DNA of 64,000 nt from Hyphomicrobiales bacterium (GTDB lineage Bacteria; Pseudomonadota; Alphaproteobacteria; Rhizobiales; RI-29). Below, piece after piece: positions 10,899 through 20,607 of this stretch. Below the pieces are notes generated by a model that saw only the letters and a list, made by a program, of their open reading frames with translations, searched no databases and had not been told where the DNA came from. The stretch lies in assembly GCA_016125495.1 (NCBI GenBank), contig WGLQ01000001.1, forward strand, positions 62,001-126,000. Reading direction: 5' to 3'. Position numbers and translations under genes: made by a program. Positions within the stretch are counted from its first letter, which is position 1. Each line of letters opens with the position of its first letter.

Positions 10899-13121
10899 AT
10901 GCTCGACCGGAATGACCCCTCCTTCGACGACCGCCCCTATTGGCCGAGCGAGCGACGCGCGCCGGACCGAGCGCCATTGGGCAGCGCGGACCGCGGCGCT
11001 CGTCACGGGCTTGCGGGCGGTTTGGCTCTGCTCGGCAGGTTCTGGGCGAGCGAATCGACCACCAGCAACGTCTCCGGTCAGACGCCGGCGCGGCGAACAG
11101 GCGGCCCCCGTCGGAGCCGGCCGGGGCTGCGAAGGCTCGTCATCTGGACCGCCGGCTTGACCTTCACCCCGGTCGTTGCCGCGCTCGCGGTGTGCGCTGC
11201 GGTGCTCGTCACCATGCCGAAACCCTCGCTCGAACGCGCTGTCGTCGAGCGTCAGGTGGTCAAGGTGCTCGCCCGCGACGGCTCACTGCTGGCCCAACGC
11301 GGTGATGAACACCGCATCGTCCCGCTCGCGGCCATGCCCCGTCAGCTCATCCAGGCCGTCATCGCCACCGAGGATTCGCGCTTTCTCGAGCACTCCGGGG
11401 TCGACCTCGTCGGCCTCGCACGCGCCACCTTCGCCAACGTACGAGCCGGCCGCTATGTGCAGGGCGGCTCGACCATCACCCAGCAGCTGGCCAAGAACCT
11501 CTTCCTCGCCCCCGACCGCAATCTCCTGCGCAAGGCCCAGGAGCTGATGCTCGCGTTCTGGCTCGAGTGGCGGCTCGACAAGCCGCGCATCCTCGAGCTC
11601 TATCTCAACCGGGTCTACTTCGGCGGTGGCGCCCATGGCGTCGCCATGGCTGCGGACCGCTACTTCGGCAAACGCCCCGAGGAACTCGGCCTCGCCGAAT
11701 GCGCCGTTTTGGCGGGTTTGCTGAAAGCCCCGACCCGCTTCGCCCCGACCGGCGACCCGCGCCGCACACTGCGCCACGCCCGTGTCGTGCTGAAACGCAT
11801 GCGCGCCGAGGGCTATATCACCGCCGAAGAGGAAGCCGCCACGGCTTCGCGGCCGGTGAAGTTCAAGACGGGCCCACGCCGGCTTCGCAGTCGCGGCGCC
11901 GACTATGCCGCCGACTGGGTCCTCGACGAGCTCGACGCCTTGGTCGGCACGACCGAAGGCACGATCATCGTGCGCACGACGATCGACAGTGAACTCCAGC
12001 ACCGCGCCCAGAGCATCGTGCGCCAGGCGATCGACGTAGGCGCGGTGGCTCGGGGCGCCGAACAGGCCAGCGTCGTCGTCCTCGATCACAATGGCGGGGT
12101 TCGTGTGATGGTCGGCGGGGTCTCTCACGACGAAAGTCAGTACAATCGCGCCGTTCGCGCGACACGCCAGCCCGGCTCCGCATTCAAACCGCTCGTTTAT
12201 CTGGCGGCGATGGAGGCCGGTTTCACGCCGGATTCCGTTGCCTATGACGAGCCCGTCGAGGTCGACGGCTGGTCACCACGCAATGCGACGGAGCGCTATC
12301 GCGGGCGCACGACGCTGCGCGAGGCGCTCTCCCATTCCTACAACACGGTTGCGGTTCGGCTCATGATGGAGGTCGGCGCCGGTAAGGTCGCCAAGACCGC
12401 CGCGCGCCTCGGCGTGCGCACGCCAGTCCACACCAACCCCTCGCTCGCCCTCGGCACCGCCGAGGTGACACCGCTCGAGTTGACCGCCGCCTACGCGCAC
12501 CTCGCCAATGGTGGCTCGACCGTCACTCCACATGCGATCCTCGATGTCCGCCGGGCCGACGGGACGGTGCTCTATGAACGCAAGAGCGCTGCGGAAACGC
12601 GCGTCGTCGAGGAGACCAGCGTCGCGGCCATGAGCGACATGCTCGCGCACACCCTGTCCAGTGGCACCGGCAAGCGCGCCGCCATTCCGCCCCACCCGGC
12701 CGCAGGCAAGACCGGCACCTCCCAGGAGTTCCGCGACGCCTGGTTCATCGGTTACACCGGCCACCTGACGGCCGGCGTCTGGGTCGGCAACGACGCCAAC
12801 CGAAGCATGCAGTCGGTCTCGGGCGGCGATATTCCGGCACACATCTGGCGCGAAGTGATGCTGGCCGCGCATGAAGGGTTGCTGCCCAAACCACTCGCCG
12901 GTAGCTACGCGGCCAAGCTCATGGCGCTGCGCGAACGCCCCCGTTCACCGGACGATCCGTCCGGCAGTGTCGCGAGCATCGCCGAACTCCTGGATTTGGC
13001 CGAAAAGCCCGCCGTCGCCCCGATGGGCCTCGGTCTTGCAACCGGCGACACGCCGCCCGCCGCCAAAGGCAATCAACGGGCAGAAAGCGATCCGCTGGGT
13101 TGGCTGACGTCCCGAAACTGA
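10899..13121 (+). CDS. Class A penicillin-binding protein (PBP1A family)
   Basis: A bifunctional peptidoglycan glycosyltransferase/transpeptidase of 740 residues. An ~80-residue Arg/Pro-rich cytoplasmic tail precedes one membrane anchor (about 82-106). The GT51 domain shows ATEDSRFLEHSG (catalytic Glu158), GGSTITQQLAKN (189-200) and the ILELYLNRVYFG motif. The transpeptidase domain has SAFK (nucleophile Ser427, Lys430), SYN (480-482) and KTGT (604-607). All catalytic motifs are intact. ATG 10899 was preferred; the frame is open to 10839 but that start lies inside an inverted repeat. At 740 residues it is shorter than classic PBP1A because it lacks an inserted OB domain. Confidence 0.9.
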   Translation: MLDRNDPSFDDRPYWPSERRAPDRAPLGSADRGARHGLAGGLALLGRFWASESTTSNVSGQTPARRTGGPRRSRPGLRRLVIWTAGLTFTPVVAALAVCAAVLVTMPKPSLERAVVERQVVKVLARDGSLLAQRGDEHRIVPLAAMPRQLIQAVIATEDSRFLEHSGVDLVGLARATFANVRAGRYVQGGSTITQQLAKNLFLAPDRNLLRKAQELMLAFWLEWRLDKPRILELYLNRVYFGGGAHGVAMAADRYFGKRPEELGLAECAVLAGLLKAPTRFAPTGDPRRTLRHARVVLKRMRAEGYITAEEEAATASRPVKFKTGPRRLRSRGADYAADWVLDELDALVGTTEGTIIVRTTIDSELQHRAQSIVRQAIDVGAVARGAEQASVVVLDHNGGVRVMVGGVSHDESQYNRAVRATRQPGSAFKPLVYLAAMEAGFTPDSVAYDEPVEVDGWSPRNATERYRGRTTLREALSHSYNTVAVRLMMEVGAGKVAKTAARLGVRTPVHTNPSLALGTAEVTPLELTAAYAHLANGGSTVTPHAILDVRRADGTVLYERKSAAETRVVEETSVAAMSDMLAHTLSSGTGKRAAIPPHPAAGKTGTSQEFRDAWFIGYTGHLTAGVWVGNDANRSMQSVSGGDIPAHIWREVMLAAHEGLLPKPLAGSYAAKLMALRERPRSPDDPSGSVASIAELLDLAEKPAVAPMGLGLATGDTPPAAKGNQRAESDPLGWLTSRN

Positions 13122-13341
13122 CACACCCGCCAAGGCGTGAGCGACAGCGGCGCCGACCGCGTAATGGCTGTGGAGACGTCAGTTTCGCCACGGATGGGGC
13201 GGCGTGAACACTCTGGACACTGTCCGATTCCGGTCCATAGGCTCGACACGGCTCGAAGGCGACCGACCAGCTGATCCGCACGGATGCGGCTGGCCAGGTC
13301 GATGGCGATGCCGGACGACCCCTCAATGGCTGGAGACATCC

Positions 13342-14037
13342 ATGTCGCGAAAGCTTGCCGCCGAGGCATTCGGCACTTTCTGGCTCGTGTTCGGTGGTTG
13401 CGGTAGTGCGATCTTCGCCGCAGCCTATCCTGGGCTCGGCATCGGTTTCACTGGCGTTTCACTCGCGTTCGGCTTGACCGTGCTGACCATGGCCTACGCG
13501 GTCGGCCCGATTTCCGGCGGCCATTTCAACCCCGCTGTCTCGACCGGCCTCGCGGTGGCCGGGCGTTTCTCGTGGTCCGAGCTCCTGCCCTATGTTGTCG
13601 CGCAGCTCCTCGGCGCCGTGGCCGCCGCCGCGCTGCTCTATCTGATCGTTTCCGGCAAGACCGGCTTCACGGGTGTGGGTGGCTTTGCCGCCAACGGCTA
13701 TGGAACCGCCTCGCCGGGCGGCTTTTCCATGGTCTCGGCATTCGTCGCCGAGGCGGTCCTCACTGCCTTCTTCCTGATCATAATCCTCGGCGCGACCGCC
13801 AAGCGCGCACCTGCCGGTTTCGCCCCGATCGCCATCGGCCTGGCGTTGACGCTCATCCACCTGATCTCGATCCCGATCACCAATACGTCGGTGAACCCGG
13901 CCCGCTCGACGAGTCAGGCGCTCTTTGCCGGCGGGGATGCCCTCGGGCAGCTCTGGTTGTTCTGGCTGGCCCCGGTCATCGGCGCCGCGATCGGCGCGCT
14001 GATCTACAACGCCCTCCTTTCCGATAACGAGCGGTAG
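13342..14037 (+). CDS. aqpZ: Aquaporin Z
   Basis: A water channel of the inner membrane, 231 residues. Both NPA boxes are present: GGHFNPAVS (Asn63) and NTSVNPARS (Asn185). The selectivity-filter positions match E. coli AqpZ (Phe43, His173, Thr182, Arg188), which indicates a water-selective pore and not a glycerol facilitator. Six membrane spans and two half helices can be followed. The ATG at 13342 has GGAG eight bases upstream; the longer frame upstream is Arg-rich and unlike the family. Confidence 0.95.
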   Translation: MSRKLAAEAFGTFWLVFGGCGSAIFAAAYPGLGIGFTGVSLAFGLTVLTMAYAVGPISGGHFNPAVSTGLAVAGRFSWSELLPYVVAQLLGAVAAAALLYLIVSGKTGFTGVGGFAANGYGTASPGGFSMVSAFVAEAVLTAFFLIIILGATAKRAPAGFAPIAIGLALTLIHLISIPITNTSVNPARSTSQALFAGGDALGQLWLFWLAPVIGAAIGALIYNALLSDNER

Positions 14038-14132
14038 GCGGGCGCTTCTGGAAAGCCCGGGCCGCGCATCGGGTCTCCGGTCGCGCGGACCTCGGGGCGG
14101 GTCTCGGCCCGCTCCGGCAAACCGGCACGACG

Positions 14133-14906
14133 TCAATCGCCGGCGCCGTCCTCGCTCTCGCAACCGATGCTGTGCAATCGCGCGCCATGCTCACGCAGCC
14201 ATGCCTGAGCTTCGTCGAGTCGCGGCATGGTCATGCGCACCAGTGCCCAGAATCGCGGTCCGTGGTTCATCTCTTGGAGGTGCGCGACCTCGTGTGCCGC
14301 CACGTAGCTCAGCACGAAGCGCGGCGCGAGAATGAGCCGCCAGGAAAACGAAAGCGCCCCGCCCGACGAGCAGGACCCCCAGCGCGTGGTCTGATCGCGC
14401 ACCGTGATGCGACGCGGCTGCAGCCCGAGATTTCGCGCATGAAAACCGACCGCGCGCGATACGTCTCGCCGCGCCTCCGCCTGCAACCAGTCGCGCAACC
14501 GCCGGGCCCCGCTCCTGCCGAGACCCGCGACCTCCAGCACGGGCAACCCATCGGCGATGCGCTCGTCGCCCTCGAGAGCCCTGACGACCCCACCGCCCCG
14601 CTGCGGCTCCCGGAATCGCACCACGTGCTCGACACCACGAAGCGGCACCAGCGCCCCCTCCTCGAAGGGCACACCCGGCGGCAGATCCGCCAGTCGTGAT
14701 CTGAGCCACGCCAGGTTGCGCGTCACGAAGCGCCCTGCCTCCTGGCGGCCGCAAGTCGTTGGAACCGTCAGGATCACCGCCCGGCGGGTCTGTGAAACCC
14801 GCAGTGTCAAGCGTCGGGCGGCCGGGTGCCGCCGCACTTCGATGGGGCGCGAGAGGCCTTGGACCTTGATCTCGTCGTGCCCGACGACGTCTTCAGTCAG
14901 CCGCAT
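14133..14906 (-). CDS. YgjP-type (M48-like) zinc metallopeptidase
   Basis: A 257-residue protein with the conserved pattern TTRWGSCSS followed by the zinc site HEVAH (205-209) and a third ligand candidate His215 in MNHGPRFW, the arrangement of the YgjP/DUF45 family. An N-terminal beta-rich region (SRPIEVRRHPAARRLTLRV) is also typical. The cellular substrate of these putative proteases is unknown. ATG 14906 was chosen because the family starts close to this point; the open frame upstream reaches into the antisense of phaZ and was rejected. Confidence 0.85.
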   Translation of the reverse strand: MRLTEDVVGHDEIKVQGLSRPIEVRRHPAARRLTLRVSQTRRAVILTVPTTCGRQEAGRFVTRNLAWLRSRLADLPPGVPFEEGALVPLRGVEHVVRFREPQRGGGVVRALEGDERIADGLPVLEVAGLGRSGARRLRDWLQAEARRDVSRAVGFHARNLGLQPRRITVRDQTTRWGSCSSGGALSFSWRLILAPRFVLSYVAAHEVAHLQEMNHGPRFWALVRMTMPRLDEAQAWLREHGARLHSIGCESEDGAGD

Positions 14907-15103
14907 GACCACCGTCCGAGGTTGCTGGAGAACGCCTGAACAGGATGTGCGCCCCGTGCCCGACCCGGGACGTGTGACAATGTCGGATCGACCACCCGGC
15001 AGCCAGGACATTTCGCCGAGCGATGAACGGCCCGGTGCGCCGACGAGCCCCAACGGTCCGACTGGCCTGGGCACCCGAAGCAGCGGCGCCCGAGCGAATG
15101 GTA

Positions 15104-16555
15104 TCAGCGGCGCCGCGAGCCCGGCACCTTGCCCCCGGCCCGCTGTGCCGGTCGGGGCTTCGGCGCGCTGGAGCGCCGCACGATCTCCGGAGTGAGGCCC
15201 ACGAGGTCCATGGCACCGACCCCCCAGGCCAACTCGACCGGGATCGAGCGCATTGCCGAAGGCAGGTCTCCGGTCCGGTCGTGCACCGCGCGCTCGTCGG
15301 GATGTGGCGGGCGCGTGTGCTTGAAGCGGTCGTGCTGGCGGATGAATTTGGCCATCTTCGGCAGGATGCCCTTGCGGAAGCGTGAGCCGTTGAAAATGCC
15401 ATAGTGCCCGACGTCGGGCTGCTCGTAGTGCTGCTTCATCGCGGACTGGAGGCCGCTGCACAGGTCGATGGCAGCCGAACATTGCCCCCGCCCGGTGATG
15501 TCGTCCTTTTCGCCTTCGATGGTCAGAAGCGCAACCCGTTCGATCGCGCTCGGCTCGACGAGGCGGCCGCGATGGCGGAACTGACCCTTGGCCAGGGCAT
15601 GGCGAACGAACACGGTCTCGATGGTCTGCAGATAGAACTCGCTCGTGAGATCCATGACGGCGAGATACTCGTCATAGAACTCCTTGTGCTTGTCGGCCGA
15701 ATCGCCATCGCCACGCACGAGGTGCAGGAACAGGTCCTTGTGTGCCTTGAGATGCCGGTCGAGGTTCATGGTCATGAACCCCGAGAGCTGCAGGAAGCCC
15801 GGGTAGACGGCCCGCCCGACCCCGGCGTTCGGCCAGGGCACATAGGTGATGACGTTGCGCTTGAACCACTCGGTGCCGCGTTTTTCCGCGAGCAGGTTCA
15901 CCACGGTCGGGTTGATGCGCGTGTCGATCGGCCCACCCATCAGCGTCATGCTCGACGGGATCGCAGGATCGCGATCCATCTCGAGCAACGCAACCGCGGC
16001 CAGCACCGGCACGGACGGCTGGCAGACCGCGACGACGTGCACATCGCCCTCGAAGCGACGGAAGATCTCGATCATGTAGTCGACGTAGTCGTCGAGATCG
16101 AAGGAGCCGGCACTGAGTGGCACGTTCCGCGCGTCCAGCCAGTCGGTGATGTAGACATCGTGATCGGGCAGCAGCGATTCCACCGTGCCCCGGAGCAATG
16201 TCGCGAAATGCCCCGACATGGGAGCGACCAGCAGCACCTTGGGATCGCTCGCCGCGCGCTCGGGCGCCAGGTGCCGGCGGAAGCGCACGAGCCGGCAAAA
16301 CGGCTTTTCCGAGACGGTCTCCTGCGTCACCGCGATCGTTTCGCCATCGACGATCGTCTCGGCGATGCCGAAGCGCGGCTTGGCATAACGCCGCGTGGTG
16401 CGCTCGAAGACCTCGAACGCGGCCGACGCCCCGCGCCCCATGGCCGTGTGCGCGATCGGGTTGAAGGGATGGCTCAAGATCAGCCGATACGTATCGGCGG
16501 CGGCGCGGGCCGGCCTTACGGCCGCATGACCCAGCTCATACCAGGAATAGAGCAT
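15104..16555 (-). CDS. phaZ: Intracellular polyhydroxyalkanoate depolymerase
   Basis: This enzyme mobilises stored polyhydroxybutyrate granules. The 483-residue protein begins MLYSWYELGH, typical of PhaZ. It carries the nucleophile box VCQPS with Cys178 in place of the serine of ordinary esterases, as known for the intracellular PhaZ family, plus WLDARNVPLSAG and the late histidine region PDVGHYGIF. The last 70 residues are Arg/Pro-rich and look variable. The start at 16555 is preceded by AGGGGGA. With the phasin at 43.1 kb it indicates PHA storage. A dyad in its promoter region is shared with the phasin gene. Confidence 0.93.
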   Translation of the reverse strand: MLYSWYELGHAAVRPARAAADTYRLILSHPFNPIAHTAMGRGASAAFEVFERTTRRYAKPRFGIAETIVDGETIAVTQETVSEKPFCRLVRFRRHLAPERAASDPKVLLVAPMSGHFATLLRGTVESLLPDHDVYITDWLDARNVPLSAGSFDLDDYVDYMIEIFRRFEGDVHVVAVCQPSVPVLAAVALLEMDRDPAIPSSMTLMGGPIDTRINPTVVNLLAEKRGTEWFKRNVITYVPWPNAGVGRAVYPGFLQLSGFMTMNLDRHLKAHKDLFLHLVRGDGDSADKHKEFYDEYLAVMDLTSEFYLQTIETVFVRHALAKGQFRHRGRLVEPSAIERVALLTIEGEKDDITGRGQCSAAIDLCSGLQSAMKQHYEQPDVGHYGIFNGSRFRKGILPKMAKFIRQHDRFKHTRPPHPDERAVHDRTGDLPSAMRSIPVELAWGVGAMDLVGLTPEIVRRSSAPKPRPAQRAGGKVPGSRRR

Positions 16556-16620
16556 GTTCCGACTGTCCCCCTGAGGCGGTATGACACGGGGCACCACTTG
16601 CCCGCTTTTCGCAGGCTCTC

Positions 16621-16690
16621 GCGCAACCCCCATTGCGACGAACCAAGTGGATCCGGCCTTGTGCGCCCATTGTTGTCGAAAGTTGCGCAA
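16621..16690. promoter_or_regulatory. Dyads in the phaZ promoter region (candidate PHA regulator sites)
   Basis: GCGCAA-N6-TTGCGA (16621-16638) lies 66-83 bp upstream of the phaZ start, and a compact TTGCGCAA palindrome lies at 16683-16690. The first has the same arms and spacing as GCGCAA-N6-TTGCGC upstream of the phasin gene. A PhaR-like repressor is the obvious candidate binder, but this is inferred only from the shared sequence. Confidence 0.45.
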
Positions 16691-16787
16691 AGCTCATTGA
16701 AAGTTTCCACTGATTCCCCGCCGTCTGTCCACGCCTCCCTGGTCGGGAACAAACCACGTACTTTACAGTTCCTTACCTGATCGAACC

Positions 16788-17408
16788 TCACTTCACCAAC
16801 GTGCGCAGTCGAGCCGCCATCTCGCTTGCGCCCGTTCCGTGCGAGAAGTGTGCCGCATAGCGACCGTCCTTGTCCATAAGGTAAGCGATCGACGAATGGT
16901 CCATGGTGTACGCGCCGGCAGACGACGGATCGTCGACGCGCGCCGCATAGACCTTGTAGGCCTTGGTCGTGGCTTTGATCTGCTCGGGGGTGCCGGTCAG
17001 ACCCACGAGACGGGGGTGGAAGAGCGAGACATAGTCGGCGAGTTGCTCGGCCGTGTCGCGCTCCGGATCGACCGTTATGAACCAGGGCGTCACCTTCTCG
17101 CCGGCCGGACCCGCCTCGTCGAGCGCCGCGGCAATCGTCTGCAGTCCCGACGGGCAGACGTCGGGACAATGGGTGAAGCCGAAATAGATGAGGGTATACC
17201 GACCGACGAGGTCGCGCTCGCTCACCTGCCGGCCATCGTGGGCGGTGAGCGTGAACGGCCCGCCGACCAGTGCCGTCCCGACGCTGACCTGCCCACCCGA
17301 CCGCGCGGCGGGATGGAACACGGACGGGCCGAACTGCCAGAGGGCGACCGCCGCGCCGAGCGCGAACGCCGCGATCGTGATGGCGATGCCGATGCCACGT
17401 CCGATCAT
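16788..17408 (-). CDS. SCO1/SenC family copper chaperone-like protein
   Basis: A membrane-anchored periplasmic thioredoxin-fold protein of 206 residues involved in copper delivery to cytochrome oxidase or in redox sensing. Residues 7-25 are the membrane anchor. The copper/redox motif CPDVC (Cys81, Cys85) and the distal histidine His171 in YTMDHSS are all present, so copper binding is plausible. The ATG at 17408 is the only start that places the hydrophobic anchor at the N terminus. No cytochrome oxidase genes lie nearby. Confidence 0.9.
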   Translation of the reverse strand: MIGRGIGIAITIAAFALGAAVALWQFGPSVFHPAARSGGQVSVGTALVGGPFTLTAHDGRQVSERDLVGRYTLIYFGFTHCPDVCPSGLQTIAAALDEAGPAGEKVTPWFITVDPERDTAEQLADYVSLFHPRLVGLTGTPEQIKATTKAYKVYAARVDDPSSAGAYTMDHSSIAYLMDKDGRYAAHFSHGTGASEMAARLRTLVK

Positions 17409-17458
17409 GCTTGACTGTCCCTTCGCTCTGGCTCGCAACCGCGCCGTCTTCGCTCGCT

Positions 17459-17992
17459 TCACCAGGTGTTGCCCTGTTCGCAGGCCGCCAGCGGATCGGC
17501 GAGCCCACTCAGCCGGGCCGCTGCCGCCCGCGCGAAACGGATCAGCACGGCCTTGCGCCTTGCAGGGGATATCGGCTCGGCTGGTGCCGGGCGCAACTCC
17601 TCGGCGCCATACCGGTCGGCGACGATGAGACCGACCCCGTCCGGCAGAACAGCGAGCGGGAAGTCCGGGCCGACGGCGAATGCGAATTGGTCGCAATGTT
17701 CGAGGTAGTCGGGCCATTTGCCATCGGCCTGGTAGTCCGCGAGGCTCGACTTGATCTCGATGATCCAGATTTCCCCGCGTTGGGAGAGTGCAACGAGGTC
17801 GGCCCGCCGCCCGTCGGCCAGAACCAGCTCGGCCACCGCCTCGTAGCCCCGCTGACGCAAGAGCCGAACCGTCCCGCGCGCGATCTCGAGGGCGCGTGGC
17901 GACTGTCGTCCGTCCACGGGCACCACCGGCAACCCCGCGCCGGCTTCGTTGGCGGGCGTGGCGGCTCGATTGATCGCTGGATCGTCGCTCAT
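17459..17992 (-). CDS. mmcB: MmcB family DNA repair protein
   Basis: MmcB is a small PD-(D/E)xK nuclease-like protein of alphaproteobacteria linked to mitomycin C resistance. In this 177-residue protein the family pattern is clear: ADLVALSQRGEIWIIEIKSS, with Asp and the EIK triad of the nuclease fold, then KWPDYLEHCDQFAFAV and GLIVADRYGAEELR. The first ~30 residues are variable. It lies 50 bp upstream of the SCO gene on the same strand and may be co-transcribed. Confidence 0.88.
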   Translation of the reverse strand: MSDDPAINRAATPANEAGAGLPVVPVDGRQSPRALEIARGTVRLLRQRGYEAVAELVLADGRRADLVALSQRGEIWIIEIKSSLADYQADGKWPDYLEHCDQFAFAVGPDFPLAVLPDGVGLIVADRYGAEELRPAPAEPISPARRKAVLIRFARAAAARLSGLADPLAACEQGNTW

Positions 17993-18096
17993 GGCCCCCC
18001 CTCCTTCACTCGGCTGGCCTTCTCGTCGACACGCCCCTCGACTAGTCTACCGATGCCCGAGGCCCCGTGGCGGGTCGATTGCAGGAGTTGGTGCCG

Positions 18097-20607
18097 ATGT
18101 TCTTCAAGCGTCCGACGAGCGGACCCACCGAGGTGACCACGCCCGGAGCCCCTTCGACAAGACCTTCGGGTCCGACCGCCGATCGCACCCGCCTCGATGC
18201 AGCCGACCTTCGCCTCACGGTCGATCCGGCGACACTGGGCGTGCTGAGTAGCGCGGAACTCGAACCCGCCACCGGTCTCATCGGCCAGCAGCGGGCCTTG
18301 AAGGCGATCGAACTCGCCGCCAGCATTCGCCAGCGCGATTTCCACCTCTTCGTCATGGGTCCCTCCGCCACCGGCAAGCGCACGGCCGTCAAGGAGTATC
18401 TCGCCAGGAAGGCGGCCAGCGAGCCGGTGCCCCCGAGCTGGGTCTACGTCAACAACTTCGACGACCCTTCCGCCCCCCGCGCACTCTCCCTGCCGCCGGG
18501 CCGTTGCGAGATGCTGGCGAACGGCATGCTCGCCGCGATCGCCGAGTTGCGCACGTCGCTTCCCGCGCTCTTCGAGAGCGACGACTACCAGAGCCGGCAC
18601 CGCGCCCTGACCGAAGCGATCCGTTCACGCCAGGAGCAGGCCTTCGAGGCCCTGACCGAACGCGCCCGGTCCCAGAGCATCGCCGTGGTCCAGACGCCGA
18701 CCGGTATCGCCATGGCACCCCTCTCCGACGGCAAGGTGATGAAGCCCGAAGACTTCCAGTCCCTCCCGGATGCCGAACGCAAGGCCTTCGAAGCCCGCGT
18801 CGAGCAGCTCCAGTCCGAACTCGGCGAGATCATCCAGCAGGCCCCACGCGTCCAGAAGGAGATGCGTGCCCGCCTCCAGGAACTCAACGAGGAGGTCGCC
18901 TCGCTCGCCATCCATCAGGCCCTCGATGACGTCGTGGCGGCCTTCTCCGATCTTCCGGATGTGCTCACCTACCTCGAGGCCGCGCGGCGCGATCTCGTTC
19001 GCAACGTCGGCCTCTTCATCATTCCCGGCGAAGAAGAGGACGGTGCCCTCGTCGCCCAGTCGGTCGACGTCTCGCGCGACGACCGTTTCCGACGCTATCG
19101 TGTGAACGTCATCGTCTCGCGCAATCCGTCCGACAAGGGCGCCCCGATCGTCGACGACCTCAACGTCGGCCACGGCCATCTCGTCGGCCGCGTCGAGTTC
19201 ATTGCCCGCATGGGCGCGCTGATCACGGATTTCCTCCTCATCCGTCCCGGCAGCCTGCACCGCGCCAACGGTGGCTATCTCCTCCTCGATGCGGCCAAGC
19301 TGCTGACGACGCCTTTTGCCTACGAAAGCCTGAAGCGCGCCCTGCGCCGCCGCGAGATCCGCATCGAATCGCCGAACGAAGGCCAGGCCCCGACCTCCAC
19401 CCAGACCCTCGAGCCCGACCCCATCCCGCTCGACGTCAAGGTGGTGCTCGTCGGTGACCGCCAGATCTACTACGCCCTCAACGACCTCGATCCGGATTTC
19501 CCTGGCCTCTTCAAGGTGCAGGCCGACTTCGACGATTCCATCGATCGCACCGACGGGAGCCTTCGCGAATACGCCCGCATCATCGCCTCGATCGTGCGCA
19601 CCCACGAGCTACGCCACGTCGAGGCGGCCGGCATGGCGCGCCTCATCGAGCGCTCCGCGCGCATGGCCGACGACAACCGCAAGCTCTCCCTCCAGGTCGG
19701 CCGCCTCGCCGATATCCTCCGCGAGGCGGACTATTATGCGATGCGTGCCGGCCGCGAGCTGATCACCGAGGGCGATGTCGTACTCGCCGTCAGCGAACAG
19801 GAGCACCGCGCCGACCGCATCCGCGAGCGCTCCGAGGAGATGGTGCGCCGCGACATCGTGATGATCGACACGGATGGCGCCAGGATCGGCCAGGTCAACG
19901 GCCTCAGCGTCCTCTCGTTCGGCAACATTTCGTTCGGCAAGCCGACCCGGATCACGGCGAGCGTCAGGCTCGGCTCGGGCCGCGTCACCGATATCGAGCG
20001 CGAGGCCCTGCTCGGCGGCCCGCTCCACTCCAAGGGCGTCATGATCCTGTGGGGCGTGCTCGCGAGCCGCTATGCCATCGACGTACCGCTCTCGATCGCA
20101 GCGAGCCTGGTCTTCGAGCAGTCGTACGGCGGCGTCGACGGCGACAGCGCCTCCTCGACCGAACTCTATGCCCTCATCTCTGCGCTGGCCGAGGTGCCCC
20201 TGCGTCAGTCGATCGCTGTCACCGGTTCCGTCAACCAGCTCGGCGAAGTGCAGGCGATCGGTGGCGCCAACGAGAAAATCGAGGGCTTCTTCGACATCTG
20301 CCGGGCTCGCGGTCTCACCGGCGCCCAAGGTGTCATGATCCCCCGCGCCAACATCCAGCACCTCATGCTGCGCCAGGATATCGTCGCTGCCGCCAACGCC
20401 GGCCAGTTCTCGATCTATGCCGTCTCCAGCATCGACGAGGGGATCGAGATTCTCACCGGCCTGCCCGCCGGCGAGCGCGGCGAAGACGGCCGCTTTCCGA
20501 GGGACAGCGTGAATTATCGTGTCGAACGCAAATTACGGCTGTTCGCCAAGCTGCGCAGGGAGTTCAATCTGAAGGACGGTCCAGAGGAGGCGATGTCGAC
20601 ATCATGA
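18097..20607 (+). CDS. Lon-related AAA+ ATP-dependent protease (LonC/YcbZ type)
   Basis: An 836-residue protein combining an ATPase and a Lon-type Ser-Lys protease. Walker A is GPSATGKRT (88-96). A long coiled-coil insert (about 170-290) follows, as in the YcbZ-like group, and then FHRANGGYLLLDA-type sensor sequence (here RPGSLHRANGGYLLLDA). The C-terminal S16 domain has Ser684 in DGDSASST and Lys727 in ANEKIEGF, the catalytic dyad. ATG 18097 has CAGGAG upstream; a GTG at 18067 is less likely. Its TGA overlaps the next ATG, so the downstream protein is translationally coupled and probably acts with it. Confidence 0.88.
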   Translation: MFFKRPTSGPTEVTTPGAPSTRPSGPTADRTRLDAADLRLTVDPATLGVLSSAELEPATGLIGQQRALKAIELAASIRQRDFHLFVMGPSATGKRTAVKEYLARKAASEPVPPSWVYVNNFDDPSAPRALSLPPGRCEMLANGMLAAIAELRTSLPALFESDDYQSRHRALTEAIRSRQEQAFEALTERARSQSIAVVQTPTGIAMAPLSDGKVMKPEDFQSLPDAERKAFEARVEQLQSELGEIIQQAPRVQKEMRARLQELNEEVASLAIHQALDDVVAAFSDLPDVLTYLEAARRDLVRNVGLFIIPGEEEDGALVAQSVDVSRDDRFRRYRVNVIVSRNPSDKGAPIVDDLNVGHGHLVGRVEFIARMGALITDFLLIRPGSLHRANGGYLLLDAAKLLTTPFAYESLKRALRRREIRIESPNEGQAPTSTQTLEPDPIPLDVKVVLVGDRQIYYALNDLDPDFPGLFKVQADFDDSIDRTDGSLREYARIIASIVRTHELRHVEAAGMARLIERSARMADDNRKLSLQVGRLADILREADYYAMRAGRELITEGDVVLAVSEQEHRADRIRERSEEMVRRDIVMIDTDGARIGQVNGLSVLSFGNISFGKPTRITASVRLGSGRVTDIEREALLGGPLHSKGVMILWGVLASRYAIDVPLSIAASLVFEQSYGGVDGDSASSTELYALISALAEVPLRQSIAVTGSVNQLGEVQAIGGANEKIEGFFDICRARGLTGAQGVMIPRANIQHLMLRQDIVAAANAGQFSIYAVSSIDEGIEILTGLPAGERGEDGRFPRDSVNYRVERKLRLFAKLRREFNLKDGPEEAMSTS